A stretch of DNA of 64,000 nt, from the NCBI RefSeq assembly GCF_020539505.1, contig NZ_JACDXW010000004.1, forward strand, positions 124,001 through 188,000, in the 5' to 3' direction. A program made the translations under genes and the position numbers. This DNA comes from Mesopusillimonas faecipullorum (GTDB lineage: Bacteria > Pseudomonadota > Gammaproteobacteria > Burkholderiales > Burkholderiaceae_B). How positions within the stretch are numbered: the first letter of the stretch is position 1; each line of letters starts with the position of its first letter. The notes below the pieces were generated by a model. The model made no database searches and was not told the DNA's origin. It saw only the letters and a list, made by a program, of their open reading frames with translations. This document shows, piece after piece, positions 36,392 to 43,794 of the stretch.

Positions 36392-36455
36392 TTGCTGTGG
36401 CAGTTACGCAGTAGTGCTTGTGCTCTAGTTTGGCTAGCCGAAAATAGGCTGGGGC

Positions 36456-37139
36456 TTAAGTGCGCAGCGCTACGTCAGTGGGCGGAAACAGCGTGGGGGC
36501 TTGCTCGGCAGTCCAGGGCGGATATTTCACCATCACCTGTGCGAAAGCTTCGCTGTTTAGAAAGCGCTGCAGCCATGCATGAAGATTGGGCCATGCTTGC
36601 TTGTTGAACCATTCTGAGTCGGTGTGGGCAAACTGGCGTATAAAAGGGGCGATGGCCATATCGGCCAGGCTGCGACGGCTGCCACACAAATAGTCGGTGC
36701 CGTTAAGGCGTTGATTCAGTTCGTACAGCCAGGAGGCTGCGGCATCGCGGGCCTGGGTGCCGGTGATTTCGCCAGGATAACGGTTGGGGTATTTGTAGCG
36801 ATCCAGCTGAAACTTGAAGGGCCCATCGTTCTGAGCAATAAGCTGCATCACGTTTTGCTGATGTTGTGCAGAGGCGGGTAAGCATTCCAGCGGGTCGTTA
36901 TGTGTCAAGGCCCAGAGCATGATGTCCAGGCTTTCCTCCAGGACTTGCCCGTTGCCAAGGACCAGCACAGGTACCGTACCTTTGGGCGAAGCTTCCAGCA
37001 TCTGCGCTGGTTTGGCTTTAAGGCTTACCTCACGCAGTTCACAGCTTTGACCTGAGGCTGCAAGTGCCAAGCGTGCACGCATGGCGTAGGGGCAGCGCCG
37101 AAACGAATACAGAATGGGTGTTTGCGCGATAGCCGTCAT
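36456..37139 (-). CDS. glutathione S-transferase-family protein
   Basis: A 227-residue two-domain GST fold. The thioredoxin-like N-terminal domain begins ILYSFRRCPYAMRARLALAASG, where the Cys of CPYA suggests an omega/glutaredoxin-like rather than Tyr/Ser-type enzyme. The cis-Pro site is KGTVPVLVLGNG, then LEESLDIMLWAL. The helical C-terminal domain contains YLCGSRRSLADMAIAPFIRQFAH. It probably reduces or deglutathionylates unknown substrates in the cytoplasm. The EamA transporter gene lies 12 bp upstream on the same strand, so the two form one unit. Confidence 0.88.
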   Translation of the reverse strand: MTAIAQTPILYSFRRCPYAMRARLALAASGQSCELREVSLKAKPAQMLEASPKGTVPVLVLGNGQVLEESLDIMLWALTHNDPLECLPASAQHQQNVMQLIAQNDGPFKFQLDRYKYPNRYPGEITGTQARDAAASWLYELNQRLNGTDYLCGSRRSLADMAIAPFIRQFAHTDSEWFNKQAWPNLHAWLQRFLNSEAFAQVMVKYPPWTAEQAPTLFPPTDVALRT

Positions 37140-37151
37140 TCTAGCCTCGTT

Positions 37152-38021
37152 TCAGGTTTTATTGCGTCCAGAAAAAAGCGCCACGTATATGCCGCTGCCG
37201 GCTATGAGTAGGGCGCCTGCGTAGAACCAGGTGCTGGGCACCTCGTGCCAAATCACCCAGCCGAACAGGGTGGCCCATATCAAGCCGCTATAGTCGAAAG
37301 GCGCCACGATGGAAGCGGGAGCCACCCGAAAAGCCTGTGTGATCAGCCCCAGGCCCACCGTGCTGAAAAAGGCAATCCCGGCAAAACCCAGCCAATGCTC
37401 GGCTTGAACCGGAACCCAGATCCAGGCGGAGAGCGGGCCGGCGAAAACGGCTTGGCCGACCCCAAGATACAGCATCATGGTCAACATGCTTTCTTGAGCC
37501 TTGATATATCGGGCCGTCGTCATCATAACGGCATAGCCTAGGGCTGTTAGCAGCGGCAGCAGGGCAGCCCATTGCATATGGTCGGGGCTGGGCCGCACCA
37601 CCAATAGCACCCCGGCAAAACCCGTTAATAAGGCTAACCAGCCGGCGAGCGCGACTTTCTCTTTCAGGAAAATCACCGAAATGATGGTGACAAAAAAAGG
37701 TGCGCTAAAAGCAATGGCGGTGGCTTCGGCCTGTGGCAAAAAGGTCAGGCTTAAATAAAAGCAGTAGGCCGTCAAGACATTCAGGGCGCCGCGCAGCAGG
37801 TGGACGCCCAGATGCGAGGTAAGCAGTGCCTGTCTTCCCCCCAGCTGGCCGGCCAGGATAAGCAGGGCCAACGTGGCGATGCCGCCCCGCAGAAAGACGA
37901 TCTGCATGGGTGAGTAGATATGGCCTAGCCACTTGGCCAAGGTGTCGCTGACGGTGAGGCTGAATATGCCACCCATGACACAGGCGATGCCCAGTGGGAT
38001 GCGGGAAGGTGAGGGGCTCAT
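37152..38021 (-). CDS. EamA/DMT-family transporter
   Basis: A 289-residue membrane protein with ten hydrophobic segments in two EamA repeats. It shows the family pattern SDTLAKWLGHIYSPMQIVFLRGG in helix 2, AEATAIAFSAPFFVTIISVIFLKEKV at the end of repeat one, and the matching APASIVAPFDYSGLIWATLFGWVIWHEVP in repeat two. Drug/metabolite exporters of this type often export amino acids or nucleosides, but the substrate cannot be told. It is divergent from nagB across 196 bp and is followed by the GST gene. Confidence 0.9.
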   Translation of the reverse strand: MSPSPSRIPLGIACVMGGIFSLTVSDTLAKWLGHIYSPMQIVFLRGGIATLALLILAGQLGGRQALLTSHLGVHLLRGALNVLTAYCFYLSLTFLPQAEATAIAFSAPFFVTIISVIFLKEKVALAGWLALLTGFAGVLLVVRPSPDHMQWAALLPLLTALGYAVMMTTARYIKAQESMLTMMLYLGVGQAVFAGPLSAWIWVPVQAEHWLGFAGIAFFSTVGLGLITQAFRVAPASIVAPFDYSGLIWATLFGWVIWHEVPSTWFYAGALLIAGSGIYVALFSGRNKT

Positions 38022-38217
38022 GGAGTGAATGTCTGCTGATATCCGGCTGGCATGATAACAATGAATCGCTTAGTATAAGTGCTGATGCCTGCTTTCCTGA
38101 TTTCATTCTTTAACAAAAATCCCTGATTGGCGTAGATTATTGCGTGCTAAGATAAAAAAATTTTGTCCGGCAAGCCCATAGGCTTGCACACGGTCGCCCA
38201 ATCAGAGCGCCTTTTCC

Positions 38218-38979
38218 ATGCTCCAAATATTTCCCGATACATCCACCATTGCGGAGCACGTCAGTGCCACTCTTGTCGCCAAAATACAGTCCAAGCCCGA
38301 TGCGGTGCTGGGCTTGGCTACAGGCGGCACCATGGAGCCCATTTACGCTCAATTCGTTGCTCACGCGCACCGCGTAAACCTGGATGTATCCCGGCTAACG
38401 TCCTTCAATTTGGATGAGTACATAGGCTTAAGTCCGGATCACCCCAAAAGCTACTCGGCCTATATGCGTGAGCATTTGTTCTCGCACTTGGGCTTCGATA
38501 CCTCGCGTTTGCATCTGCCAGATGGGATGACGCAAGATCTGGAGGCTCATTGCAAGGCCTACGCTGCACACATACAGGCTTTCGGTGGGGTCGACCTTCA
38601 GCTTCTGGGGGTGGGTGGCAATGGCCATATTGGCTTCAACGAGCCTGGTACGCCTTTCGACTGTCCTTGTCATGTGGTCGAGCTGGCCGAACAAACGCGC
38701 ATCGACAACAGTCGTTTTTTTGCTGAAGGCCTTATGGTGCCGCGTTCCGCCATCACCATGGGTATGGCGGAAATCATGCAAGCCCGGGAGATCGTATTGG
38801 TCGCAACGGGTGAAGCCAAGGCTCAGATCATGGCAGAGTGGTACCAACAGGATGTGACTGAGCGCATTCCGTTTACCGCCCTGAAGCGTCACCCACGCGC
38901 CAGAATCATCCTTGACGAGGCTGCGGCCAGCCTGTTGCCTCCCGAAGCGCGCCAACAGCGTATGGTTGCTGTCGGTTAA
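38218..38979 (+). CDS. nagB: glucosamine-6-phosphate deaminase
   Basis: A 253-residue enzyme converting glucosamine-6-phosphate to fructose-6-phosphate and ammonia. Active-site blocks are GLATGGTMEPIY (phosphate loop), TSFNLDEYIGL with the catalytic Asp, and GVGGNGHIGFNEPG with the ring-opening His and Glu. It is slightly shorter than E. coli NagB (266) and lacks the C-terminal allosteric extension. No nagA, nagE or regulator gene is next to it; it stands alone with its own terminator. The ATG has no clear ribosome site. Confidence 0.93.
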   Translation: MLQIFPDTSTIAEHVSATLVAKIQSKPDAVLGLATGGTMEPIYAQFVAHAHRVNLDVSRLTSFNLDEYIGLSPDHPKSYSAYMREHLFSHLGFDTSRLHLPDGMTQDLEAHCKAYAAHIQAFGGVDLQLLGVGGNGHIGFNEPGTPFDCPCHVVELAEQTRIDNSRFFAEGLMVPRSAITMGMAEIMQAREIVLVATGEAKAQIMAEWYQQDVTERIPFTALKRHPRARIILDEAAASLLPPEARQQRMVAVG

Positions 38980-38993
38980 AGCGCAGCTAGAAG

Positions 38994-39026
38994 AACCCGC
39001 GGATTTTTATCTTGCGGGTTTTTTTG
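38994..39026 (+). terminator. intrinsic terminator after nagB
   Basis: AACCCGC (38994-39000) pairs with GCGGGTT (39014-39020), followed by TTTTTG. The loop GGATTTTTATCTT nearly matches that of a second hairpin about 500 bp to the right. Confidence 0.85.
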
Positions 39027-39130
39027 TAGTTGAGTGTGCCTATTCTCTTTTTCTTGGGGCGCCTGGTGCCGCGAAGTCATCATCATGGTATGTTGTCGGG
39101 CTTTAGTCGCACCTTATCAATGGACGTCAG

Positions 39131-39361
39131 ATGGAAGAAGACTACGCATTTGCTTTACATATACTCGATCAACTGAACGGAGTCGAAGAGTTCGACTTGA
39201 CGCATTACCACCTGCGCGCAGAGAGGATCGGCGACACTGCGGATCGACACGGAATGGATGCTGAAAAAATATTCGCTGTTTTGGTGGATGCCATACGCGT
39301 AGATATTAAAGAGCACCCAAACCAGGAGCGCTTGAAGTTCCTTCTTGGTGGGGGTGCTTAG
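39131..39361 (+). CDS. small hypothetical protein
   Basis: A 76-residue acidic, probably helical protein beginning MEEDYAFALHILDQLNGVEEFDLTHY and ending RLKFLLGGGA. I do not recognise a family. It has no signal peptide or membrane segment. In favour of a real gene are a protein-like composition without low-complexity runs and its own isolated position. Against it is the weak ribosome site before the ATG. It sits between two similar terminator hairpins (38994 and 39491), with no partner gene on its strand. Confidence 0.55.
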   Translation: MEEDYAFALHILDQLNGVEEFDLTHYHLRAERIGDTADRHGMDAEKIFAVLVDAIRVDIKEHPNQERLKFLLGGGA

Positions 39362-39485
39362 TATTTGCGTAGGCGCAATGCAAAGCCCGCCGGTCTTTCG
39401 AGGACGGGCGTAATCTACCTGTGTTGAGTGATGGCATCTCTGATTGGGTCACTAAAAAGAACCAATCAGTCCAGTACGTAAAAAC

Positions 39486-39518
39486 AAAAAAACCCGCAGA
39501 TTTTTTATCATGCGGGTT
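39486..39518 (-). terminator. intrinsic terminator of the tpiA-secG-tRNA-Leu unit
   Basis: On the minus strand AACCCGC-loop-GCGGGTT (39518 to 39491) is followed by a run of Ts (39492 to 39486). It lies 45 bp after the 3' end of tRNA-Leu(GAG) and would end that transcript. It resembles the nagB terminator closely. Confidence 0.8.
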
Positions 39519-39562
39519 TCATTTGATTTTGATACTTACCGAGACGGCTTGGAAGCCTGTCT

Positions 39563-39647
39563 TGGTGCCGACGGCGAGACTCGAACTCGCACAGCTTTCG
39601 CCACTACCCCCTCAAGATAGCGTGTCTACCAATTCCACCACGTCGGC
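39563..39647 (-). tRNA. tRNA-Leu (GAG)
   Basis: Minus-strand reading gives acceptor GCCGACG paired with CGTCGGC. The anticodon arm is CTATC-TTGAGGG-GGTAG with anticodon GAG. A class II variable arm, the T-arm GCGAGTTCGAGTCTCGC and an encoded CCA are present. It follows secG by 64 bp on the same strand and is probably processed from the tpiA-secG transcript. Confidence 0.95.
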
Positions 39648-39711
39648 AGCGGTCTAGCAAAGAGCGGCATTCTAGCACGTTTTATGCCGCTATGTAAAAT
39701 CCCGGTAAACT

Positions 39712-40230
39712 TTAGTTGCCCGCGGGTGCTTCGCCCTGATCGGCGGGAGCGGCTTCTGTTGCAGGAGCTGGGGTTTGCGCAGGTGCAGGTGCGGCCACAG
39801 GAGCCGGGACCTCGTTAGCGCTAGGGGCTGCAGGGACTTCGTTGGCGGGGGCAGCGGGAGCTTGCGGTACGGCACTGCCGTTCGCGCTACCGGGTAGGCT
39901 AGGCACGGAGCTGGCACCGGCCGGCGCGGTTTCAGTGCTGCTGGGTTGGTAATCTTGCATCAGGCCGCCGCCATCAAGGATGGAATTGCCCGTATTGTGA
40001 GCCGTGTAGGCCAAGCCTATGGTGGCAGCAAAGAATACGATGGCCGCCCAACGCGTTGTGCGCGATAGGAAGTTTGCAGCGCCGGCAGCGCCGAACAGGC
40101 TACCGGCCGAACCGCCGCCGAAGGACGATCCCATGTCTGCTCCTTTGCCTTGTTGTAGCAGCACAAGAACGATGATAGAGAGCGACGACAAGACCTGGAT
40201 CGCGAGTAAAGTGGGTGACAACCATTGCAT
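39712..40230 (-). CDS. secG: preprotein translocase subunit SecG with Pro/Ala-rich tail
   Basis: A 172-residue SecG. The conserved part is the first 80 residues: two membrane helices around the loop VLLQQGKGADMGSSFGGGSAGSLFGAAGAANFLSR. It is followed by about 80 residues of Pro/Ala/Glu-rich low-complexity sequence with repeated APA, NEVPA and PAPA units. E. coli SecG has 110 residues, so the tail is an extension seen in several Burkholderiales. SecG assists SecYE in protein export. The gene lies 14 bp after tpiA. Confidence 0.94.
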   Translation of the reverse strand: MQWLSPTLLAIQVLSSLSIIVLVLLQQGKGADMGSSFGGGSAGSLFGAAGAANFLSRTTRWAAIVFFAATIGLAYTAHNTGNSILDGGGLMQDYQPSSTETAPAGASSVPSLPGSANGSAVPQAPAAPANEVPAAPSANEVPAPVAAPAPAQTPAPATEAAPADQGEAPAGN

Positions 40231-40244
40231 GATGGACTCCGGGC

Positions 40245-40991
40245 CTAAGCGGCCGCAATACGTAAAAATTCTTCGGCAAGCAGTGAGGCGCCACCGACCA
40301 AGGCGCCGTTGATGTCGGGCATGGAAAGCAGGCCGGCTGCGTTGTCTGCTTTGACGCTGCCGCCGTACAAAATGGGGCGATCAGCGGCATCAAAAGCGGC
40401 CAAGCGCTCGCGGATGGTGGCGTGGACAGCCTGGGCCTGGTCGGGCGTGGCGCTTTGGCCGGTACCTATTGCCCATACGGGTTCGTAAGCAAACACCATT
40501 TTAGCAAGGGCTTGCGGGCCTAGTGCCAGGACAGGGGCCAATTGGTCTGCGATGACGGCATCGGTGTGCCCGGCATCGTGTTGCTCCAGGGTTTCGCCTA
40601 TGCACACAACGGGAGTGATGCCCGCATTCAAGGCGGCTTGAGCTTTACTGGCCACTAAAGCGCTATCTTCGCCATGCATGGCTCGGCGCTCGGAGTGGCC
40701 CACCAGCACCCATTGGGCGCCAAAATCAGCCAGCATGGGTGCGGCAACTTCACCGGTGTAGGCGCCGCCAAGGTGGGCGCTGACATCTTGAGCACCCCAA
40801 GAGAGCGCGCTGCCTTGCAGTTGGGCCTGAGCCTGCGCCAAGTAGGGGAAGGGGACGCACACGCCCAGGTGGCATTGACCCGACAACGACATTGAGCCGG
40901 CAGCCAGCGCTTCCAACAATGCTTGGTTGGTGGCGAGCTTGCCGTGCATTTTCCAGTTGCCGATAACGAGACGAGTAATTGCTTGACCCAC
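40245..40991 (-). CDS. tpiA: triose-phosphate isomerase
   Basis: A 248-residue TIM-barrel enzyme interconverting dihydroxyacetone phosphate and glyceraldehyde-3-phosphate. No ATG fits: I take the GTG at 40991, which leads into RLVIGNWKMHG with the catalytic Lys. The open frame to 41108 would add 39 non-homologous residues. Other catalytic elements are VGHSERR (His), FAYEPVWAIGTGQSAT (Glu and the flexible loop), and YGGSVKADN for phosphate binding. It is co-transcribed with secG and divergent from ppk2 across about 320 bp. Confidence 0.94.
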   Translation of the reverse strand: MGQAITRLVIGNWKMHGKLATNQALLEALAAGSMSLSGQCHLGVCVPFPYLAQAQAQLQGSALSWGAQDVSAHLGGAYTGEVAAPMLADFGAQWVLVGHSERRAMHGEDSALVASKAQAALNAGITPVVCIGETLEQHDAGHTDAVIADQLAPVLALGPQALAKMVFAYEPVWAIGTGQSATPDQAQAVHATIRERLAAFDAADRPILYGGSVKADNAAGLLSMPDINGALVGGASLLAEEFLRIAAA

Positions 40992-41312
40992 TGCTCTGTT
41001 GCGCTCTGTTGCTGTTGTGCCGTTGTTAAATTGAAGTGCCTTATCGCCCGTGGCGCGGCCATTTACCGCCTGGTAGCGCGGCCATTGTTGCGCAAATATC
41101 GCGAACAACCCGTTATTCTACCTTGTAGGCTTGGCTGTGTACAAACAGAAGCGCCAAGCTGTGGGGCTTTTGATGCGCGCCATGTGCCAGACCGGCGAAC
41201 GTTTAGGGCTTCGCGGATTTGAAATATCTGCGTGCTACGCTTGGCCGTCAAGGCGTGCTGACGAGTCTTTTTGTCTGGCGAGCCTGTTTTTTTGTCCACT
41301 GGAGCCCTCCTT

Positions 41313-42236
41313 ATGAACGATACTGAAGCCGCCAAACTAGCTCAGCAGGCCCTGCGTTTGCAAGCAGACATTCTTGATAGTCTGGATGAAGAGCTGGAGA
41401 TGGAGCTTGATGATAGGCGGCTGGATGAGGTTTCTACGTTGCTGCCAGTTAGTGCTGATCCCGACATGGATCGCCGCACCTATTTTCGCGAGTTGCTTCG
41501 CCTGCAGGGCGAGCTGGTCAAGTTGCAAGATTGGGTCGTGGAACACAAGCTCAAGGTGGTTGTGTTGTTTGAAGGGCGGGATGCGGCGGGTAAGGGCGGC
41601 GCCATCAAGCGTATCACCCAGAGACTGAATCCGCGTGTGTGTCGTGTGGCTGCCCTGCCTGCGCCCAGCGAGCGTGAGCGTACCCAATGGTATTTTCAGC
41701 GCTACGTGGCGCATCTGCCGGCGGGCGGTGAAATGGTGCTTTTTGACCGCAGCTGGTACAACCGTGCCGGGGTCGAGCGCGTTATGGGTTTTTGTACCAA
41801 AGAAGAGTACGAAGAATTCTTCCGTAGCGTAGCTGAGTTCGAGAAAATGCTGATCCGCTCCGGCATTATTCTTATCAAGTATTGGTTTTCCATTACCGAC
41901 GAAGAGCAGCATCGCCGCTTTCTTATGCGTATTCACGACCCGCTCAAGCAATGGAAGCTGTCGCCCATGGATTTGGAGTCACGCCGGCGCTGGGAGGACT
42001 ACACCCAAGCCAAGGACGAAATGATTCGTCGCTCGCACATCCCCGAGGCGCCGTGGTGGATAGTTGAAGGTGATGAAAAGAAGCGCGCCCGCCTGAACTG
42101 CATGGCGCATCTTCTTACGCAAGTGCCATACGGCGAAATCGATCATGAGCCCGTCGCTTTGCCCGAGCGTAGGCGCTCGCCCGACTATGTGCGCGGGCCT
42201 GTTCCTAAAGAGATGTTCGTGCCGGCTATTTACTAA
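41313..42236 (+). CDS. ppk2: polyphosphate kinase 2
   Basis: A 307-residue PPK2 of the one-domain class, making nucleoside triphosphates from polyphosphate or the reverse. The ATG at 41313 has GGAG upstream; an in-frame ATG at 41271 is less suitable. Walker A is FEGRDAAGKGGAIKR (about residues 82-96) and the Walker B-like motif is LFDRSWYNRAGVERVMGF. The lid region contains RFLMRIHDPLKQWKLSPMDLESR. The last part has the family motif PWWIVEGDEKKRARLN. It stands alone between divergent tpiA and convergent qor. Confidence 0.93.
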   Translation: MNDTEAAKLAQQALRLQADILDSLDEELEMELDDRRLDEVSTLLPVSADPDMDRRTYFRELLRLQGELVKLQDWVVEHKLKVVVLFEGRDAAGKGGAIKRITQRLNPRVCRVAALPAPSERERTQWYFQRYVAHLPAGGEMVLFDRSWYNRAGVERVMGFCTKEEYEEFFRSVAEFEKMLIRSGIILIKYWFSITDEEQHRRFLMRIHDPLKQWKLSPMDLESRRRWEDYTQAKDEMIRRSHIPEAPWWIVEGDEKKRARLNCMAHLLTQVPYGEIDHEPVALPERRRSPDYVRGPVPKEMFVPAIY

Positions 42237-42258
42237 CTACTAACAGCCTGGCGACATT

Positions 42259-42285
42259 GCGCGCAGCTCATGCTGGCCTGCGCGC
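42259..42285. terminator. hairpin between convergent ppk2 and quinone oxidoreductase genes
   Basis: GCGCGCAG (42259-42266) pairs perfectly with CTGCGCGC (42278-42285), loop 11 nt. It has no clear T run on either side, so its terminator strength is uncertain. Confidence 0.4.
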
Positions 42286-42291
42286 GGTGTC

Positions 42292-43269
42292 TTAAAGGGT
42301 AAGAATGATCTTGCCCGTGTGCTGGCTGGCTTCCATCATGGCATGTGCCTGCGCGGCTTGCTCAAGCGGCAGGGTGGCATGCACGATGGGTTTGACGCGC
42401 CCTTGTTCAAGCAAAGGCCAGACGTGTCGTAGCAGTGCCTGGGCAATGTCGGCCTTAAAAGCGATGGGGCGGGGGCGCAGGGTAGAGCCTGTGATGGTCA
42501 GGCGGCGGCGTAGCACTTGGCCGCAGTCTATCTGTGCTTTGCTTCCGCCTAGAACAGCAATAATCACGATGCGGCCGTCGTCGGCCAGGCACTTCAGGTC
42601 TCTGGCGATATAGTCGCCGGCAATCATATCCAGAATGACGTTGACGCCTTTGCCTGCGGTCGTCTGCTTGATGACGTCGACGAAATCTTCATCCCGGTAG
42701 TTAATGCCACGGATTGCGCCTAAAGCCTCTACAGCGCGGGCGCGCTCATCAGTGCCGGCAGTGGCATAAACCGTGCTGCCTAAAGCGGTGGCCAACTGTA
42801 TGGCTGTGGTGCCTATGCCGCTGGCGCCGCCATGTACCAGCAGACTCTCGCCGGGCTGCAGGCGTGCGCGATCAAAAACATTGCTCCAAACCGTGAAATA
42901 CGTCTCGGGCAGGCCGGCGGCCTCGACCAGGCTTAAGCCTTTTGGCACAGGTAGGCACTGTTGAGCAGGGGCCACGCAGTACTCGGCATAGCCGCCACCG
43001 GTTGTCAGGGCACAGACCTGGTCTCCCAATTTCCAGCCATAGGCCTCAGCATCGCCACCGACGATTTCGCCTGCAACTTCCAGGCCGGGCAGATCGGATG
43101 CGCCAGGTGGGGGTGGGTAGACCCCCATGCGTTGCAATACATCTGGGCGGTTTACGCCTGCCGCAGCAACTTTAATCAGGACTTCGCCAGGTGCGGGTAC
43201 GGGCGTGGGGCGCTCGCAAGGTAGCAAAACTTCGGGGCCGCCCGCTTGCGAGATTTCGATTGCTTTCAT
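42292..43269 (-). CDS. NAD(P)H quinone oxidoreductase (PIG3/zeta-crystallin type)
   Basis: A 325-residue medium-chain dehydrogenase/reductase without structural zinc. The N-terminal catalytic part has VLIKVAAAGVNRPDVLQRMGVYPPPPGASDLPGLEVAGEI. The Rossmann motif is LLVHGGASGIGTTAIQLA. DMIAGDYIARDLKCLADDGRIVII and VKPIVHATLPLEQAAQAHAMMEASQHTGKIIL complete the PIG3 pattern. It probably reduces quinones with NADPH in the cytoplasm. An AAGGAG ribosome site supports the ATG. It lies 29 bp downstream of tRNA-Leu(UAA) and may be part of the tRNA-Ser/tRNA-Leu transcript. Confidence 0.9.
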   Translation of the reverse strand: MKAIEISQAGGPEVLLPCERPTPVPAPGEVLIKVAAAGVNRPDVLQRMGVYPPPPGASDLPGLEVAGEIVGGDAEAYGWKLGDQVCALTTGGGYAEYCVAPAQQCLPVPKGLSLVEAAGLPETYFTVWSNVFDRARLQPGESLLVHGGASGIGTTAIQLATALGSTVYATAGTDERARAVEALGAIRGINYRDEDFVDVIKQTTAGKGVNVILDMIAGDYIARDLKCLADDGRIVIIAVLGGSKAQIDCGQVLRRRLTITGSTLRPRPIAFKADIAQALLRHVWPLLEQGRVKPIVHATLPLEQAAQAHAMMEASQHTGKIILTL

Positions 43270-43298
43270 GGGATGTCTCCTTGGTGTGGAAGGAGGGG

Positions 43299-43384
43299 TG
43301 GTGCCCGAAGCCGGACTCGAACCGGCACAGCCTAAGGCCGAGGGATTTTAAGTCCCTTGTGTCTACCTATTCCACCATTCGGGC
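43299..43384 (-). tRNA. tRNA-Leu (UAA)
   Basis: Minus-strand acceptor GCCCGAA pairs with TTCGGGC. The anticodon arm is AGGGA-CTTAAAA-TCCCT with anticodon TAA. A variable arm, the T-arm GCCGGTTCGAGTCCGGC and an encoded CCA are present. It is the second of two adjacent tRNA genes on this strand. Confidence 0.95.
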
Positions 43385-43396
43385 GGGGGAAATCTG

Positions 43397-43416
43397 GCGC
43401 TCTAAGAGTAGAGCGC
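43397..43416. other. perfect hairpin between the two tRNA genes
   Basis: GCGCTCTA-AGAG-TAGAGCGC forms an 8-bp stem with a 4-nt loop in the 42-bp spacer between tRNA-Ser(UGA) and tRNA-Leu(UAA). On the minus strand it lacks a U run, so it is more likely a processing spacer than a terminator. Confidence 0.5.
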
Positions 43417-43426
43417 AGAAAAAATC

Positions 43427-43516
43427 TGGCGGAAGCGGTGAGATTCGAACTCACGGACGGGTTACCCCGTCGCTGGTTTTCAAGACCAGTCCATTCAACC
43501 GCTCTGGCACGCTTCC
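43427..43516 (-). tRNA. tRNA-Ser (UGA)
   Basis: Minus-strand acceptor GGAAGCG pairs with CGCTTCC. The anticodon arm is CTGGT-CTTGAAA-ACCAG with anticodon TGA. A long variable arm, the T-arm GTGAGTTCGAATCTCAC and an encoded CCA are present. It is the first gene of the tRNA-Ser, tRNA-Leu, quinone oxidoreductase run. Confidence 0.95.
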
Positions 43517-43534
43517 GGGTCTAGAAGGGATCAG

Positions 43535-43564
43535 AGTGTAACGCAAGCCGGGGTCGCTTGTCAT
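43535..43564 (-). promoter_or_regulatory. candidate promoter of the tRNA-Ser/tRNA-Leu unit
   Basis: On the minus strand a -35 ATGACA (43564-43559) and a -10 TACACT (43540-43535) are spaced 18 bp, ending about 18 bp before the tRNA-Ser 5' end. Confidence 0.55.
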
Positions 43565-43671
43565 ATGCACCGGATTTAGGCGCTATCTGCGATAAGGGGC
43601 AGCAGCTTTACGCGATGAATGTGGCTTTTAGTTGGCGCTCTGCGGTAAAGTGATATTTGTAACGTCAAGTA

Positions 43672-43690
43672 AAGTTAATTCCAAGTTAAT
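43672..43690 (+). promoter_or_regulatory. helically phased direct repeat upstream of the AraC regulator
   Basis: AAGTTAAT occurs twice with a 3-bp spacer (43672-43679 and 43683-43690), an 11-bp period equal to about one helix turn. It lies about 105 bp before the regulator start. Such spacing is usual for AraC-type or response-regulator sites; the binding protein is not known. Confidence 0.5.
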
Positions 43691-43794
43691 GCAGTCCCTT
43701 GTTTTGGAAGTAAGCCTTATAACTATCAAGGGGGTGCGGTTCGCCCTGATCTAAATCTGTTGACTGTGAATAAATTCATAAGAGAGCAAATCAA

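Noticed and set aside
39421-39657. 78-codon frame ending through tRNA-Leu(GAG)
   Set aside because: Its C-terminal PTARLELAQ string is the usual artefact of translating a tRNA on the wrong strand.
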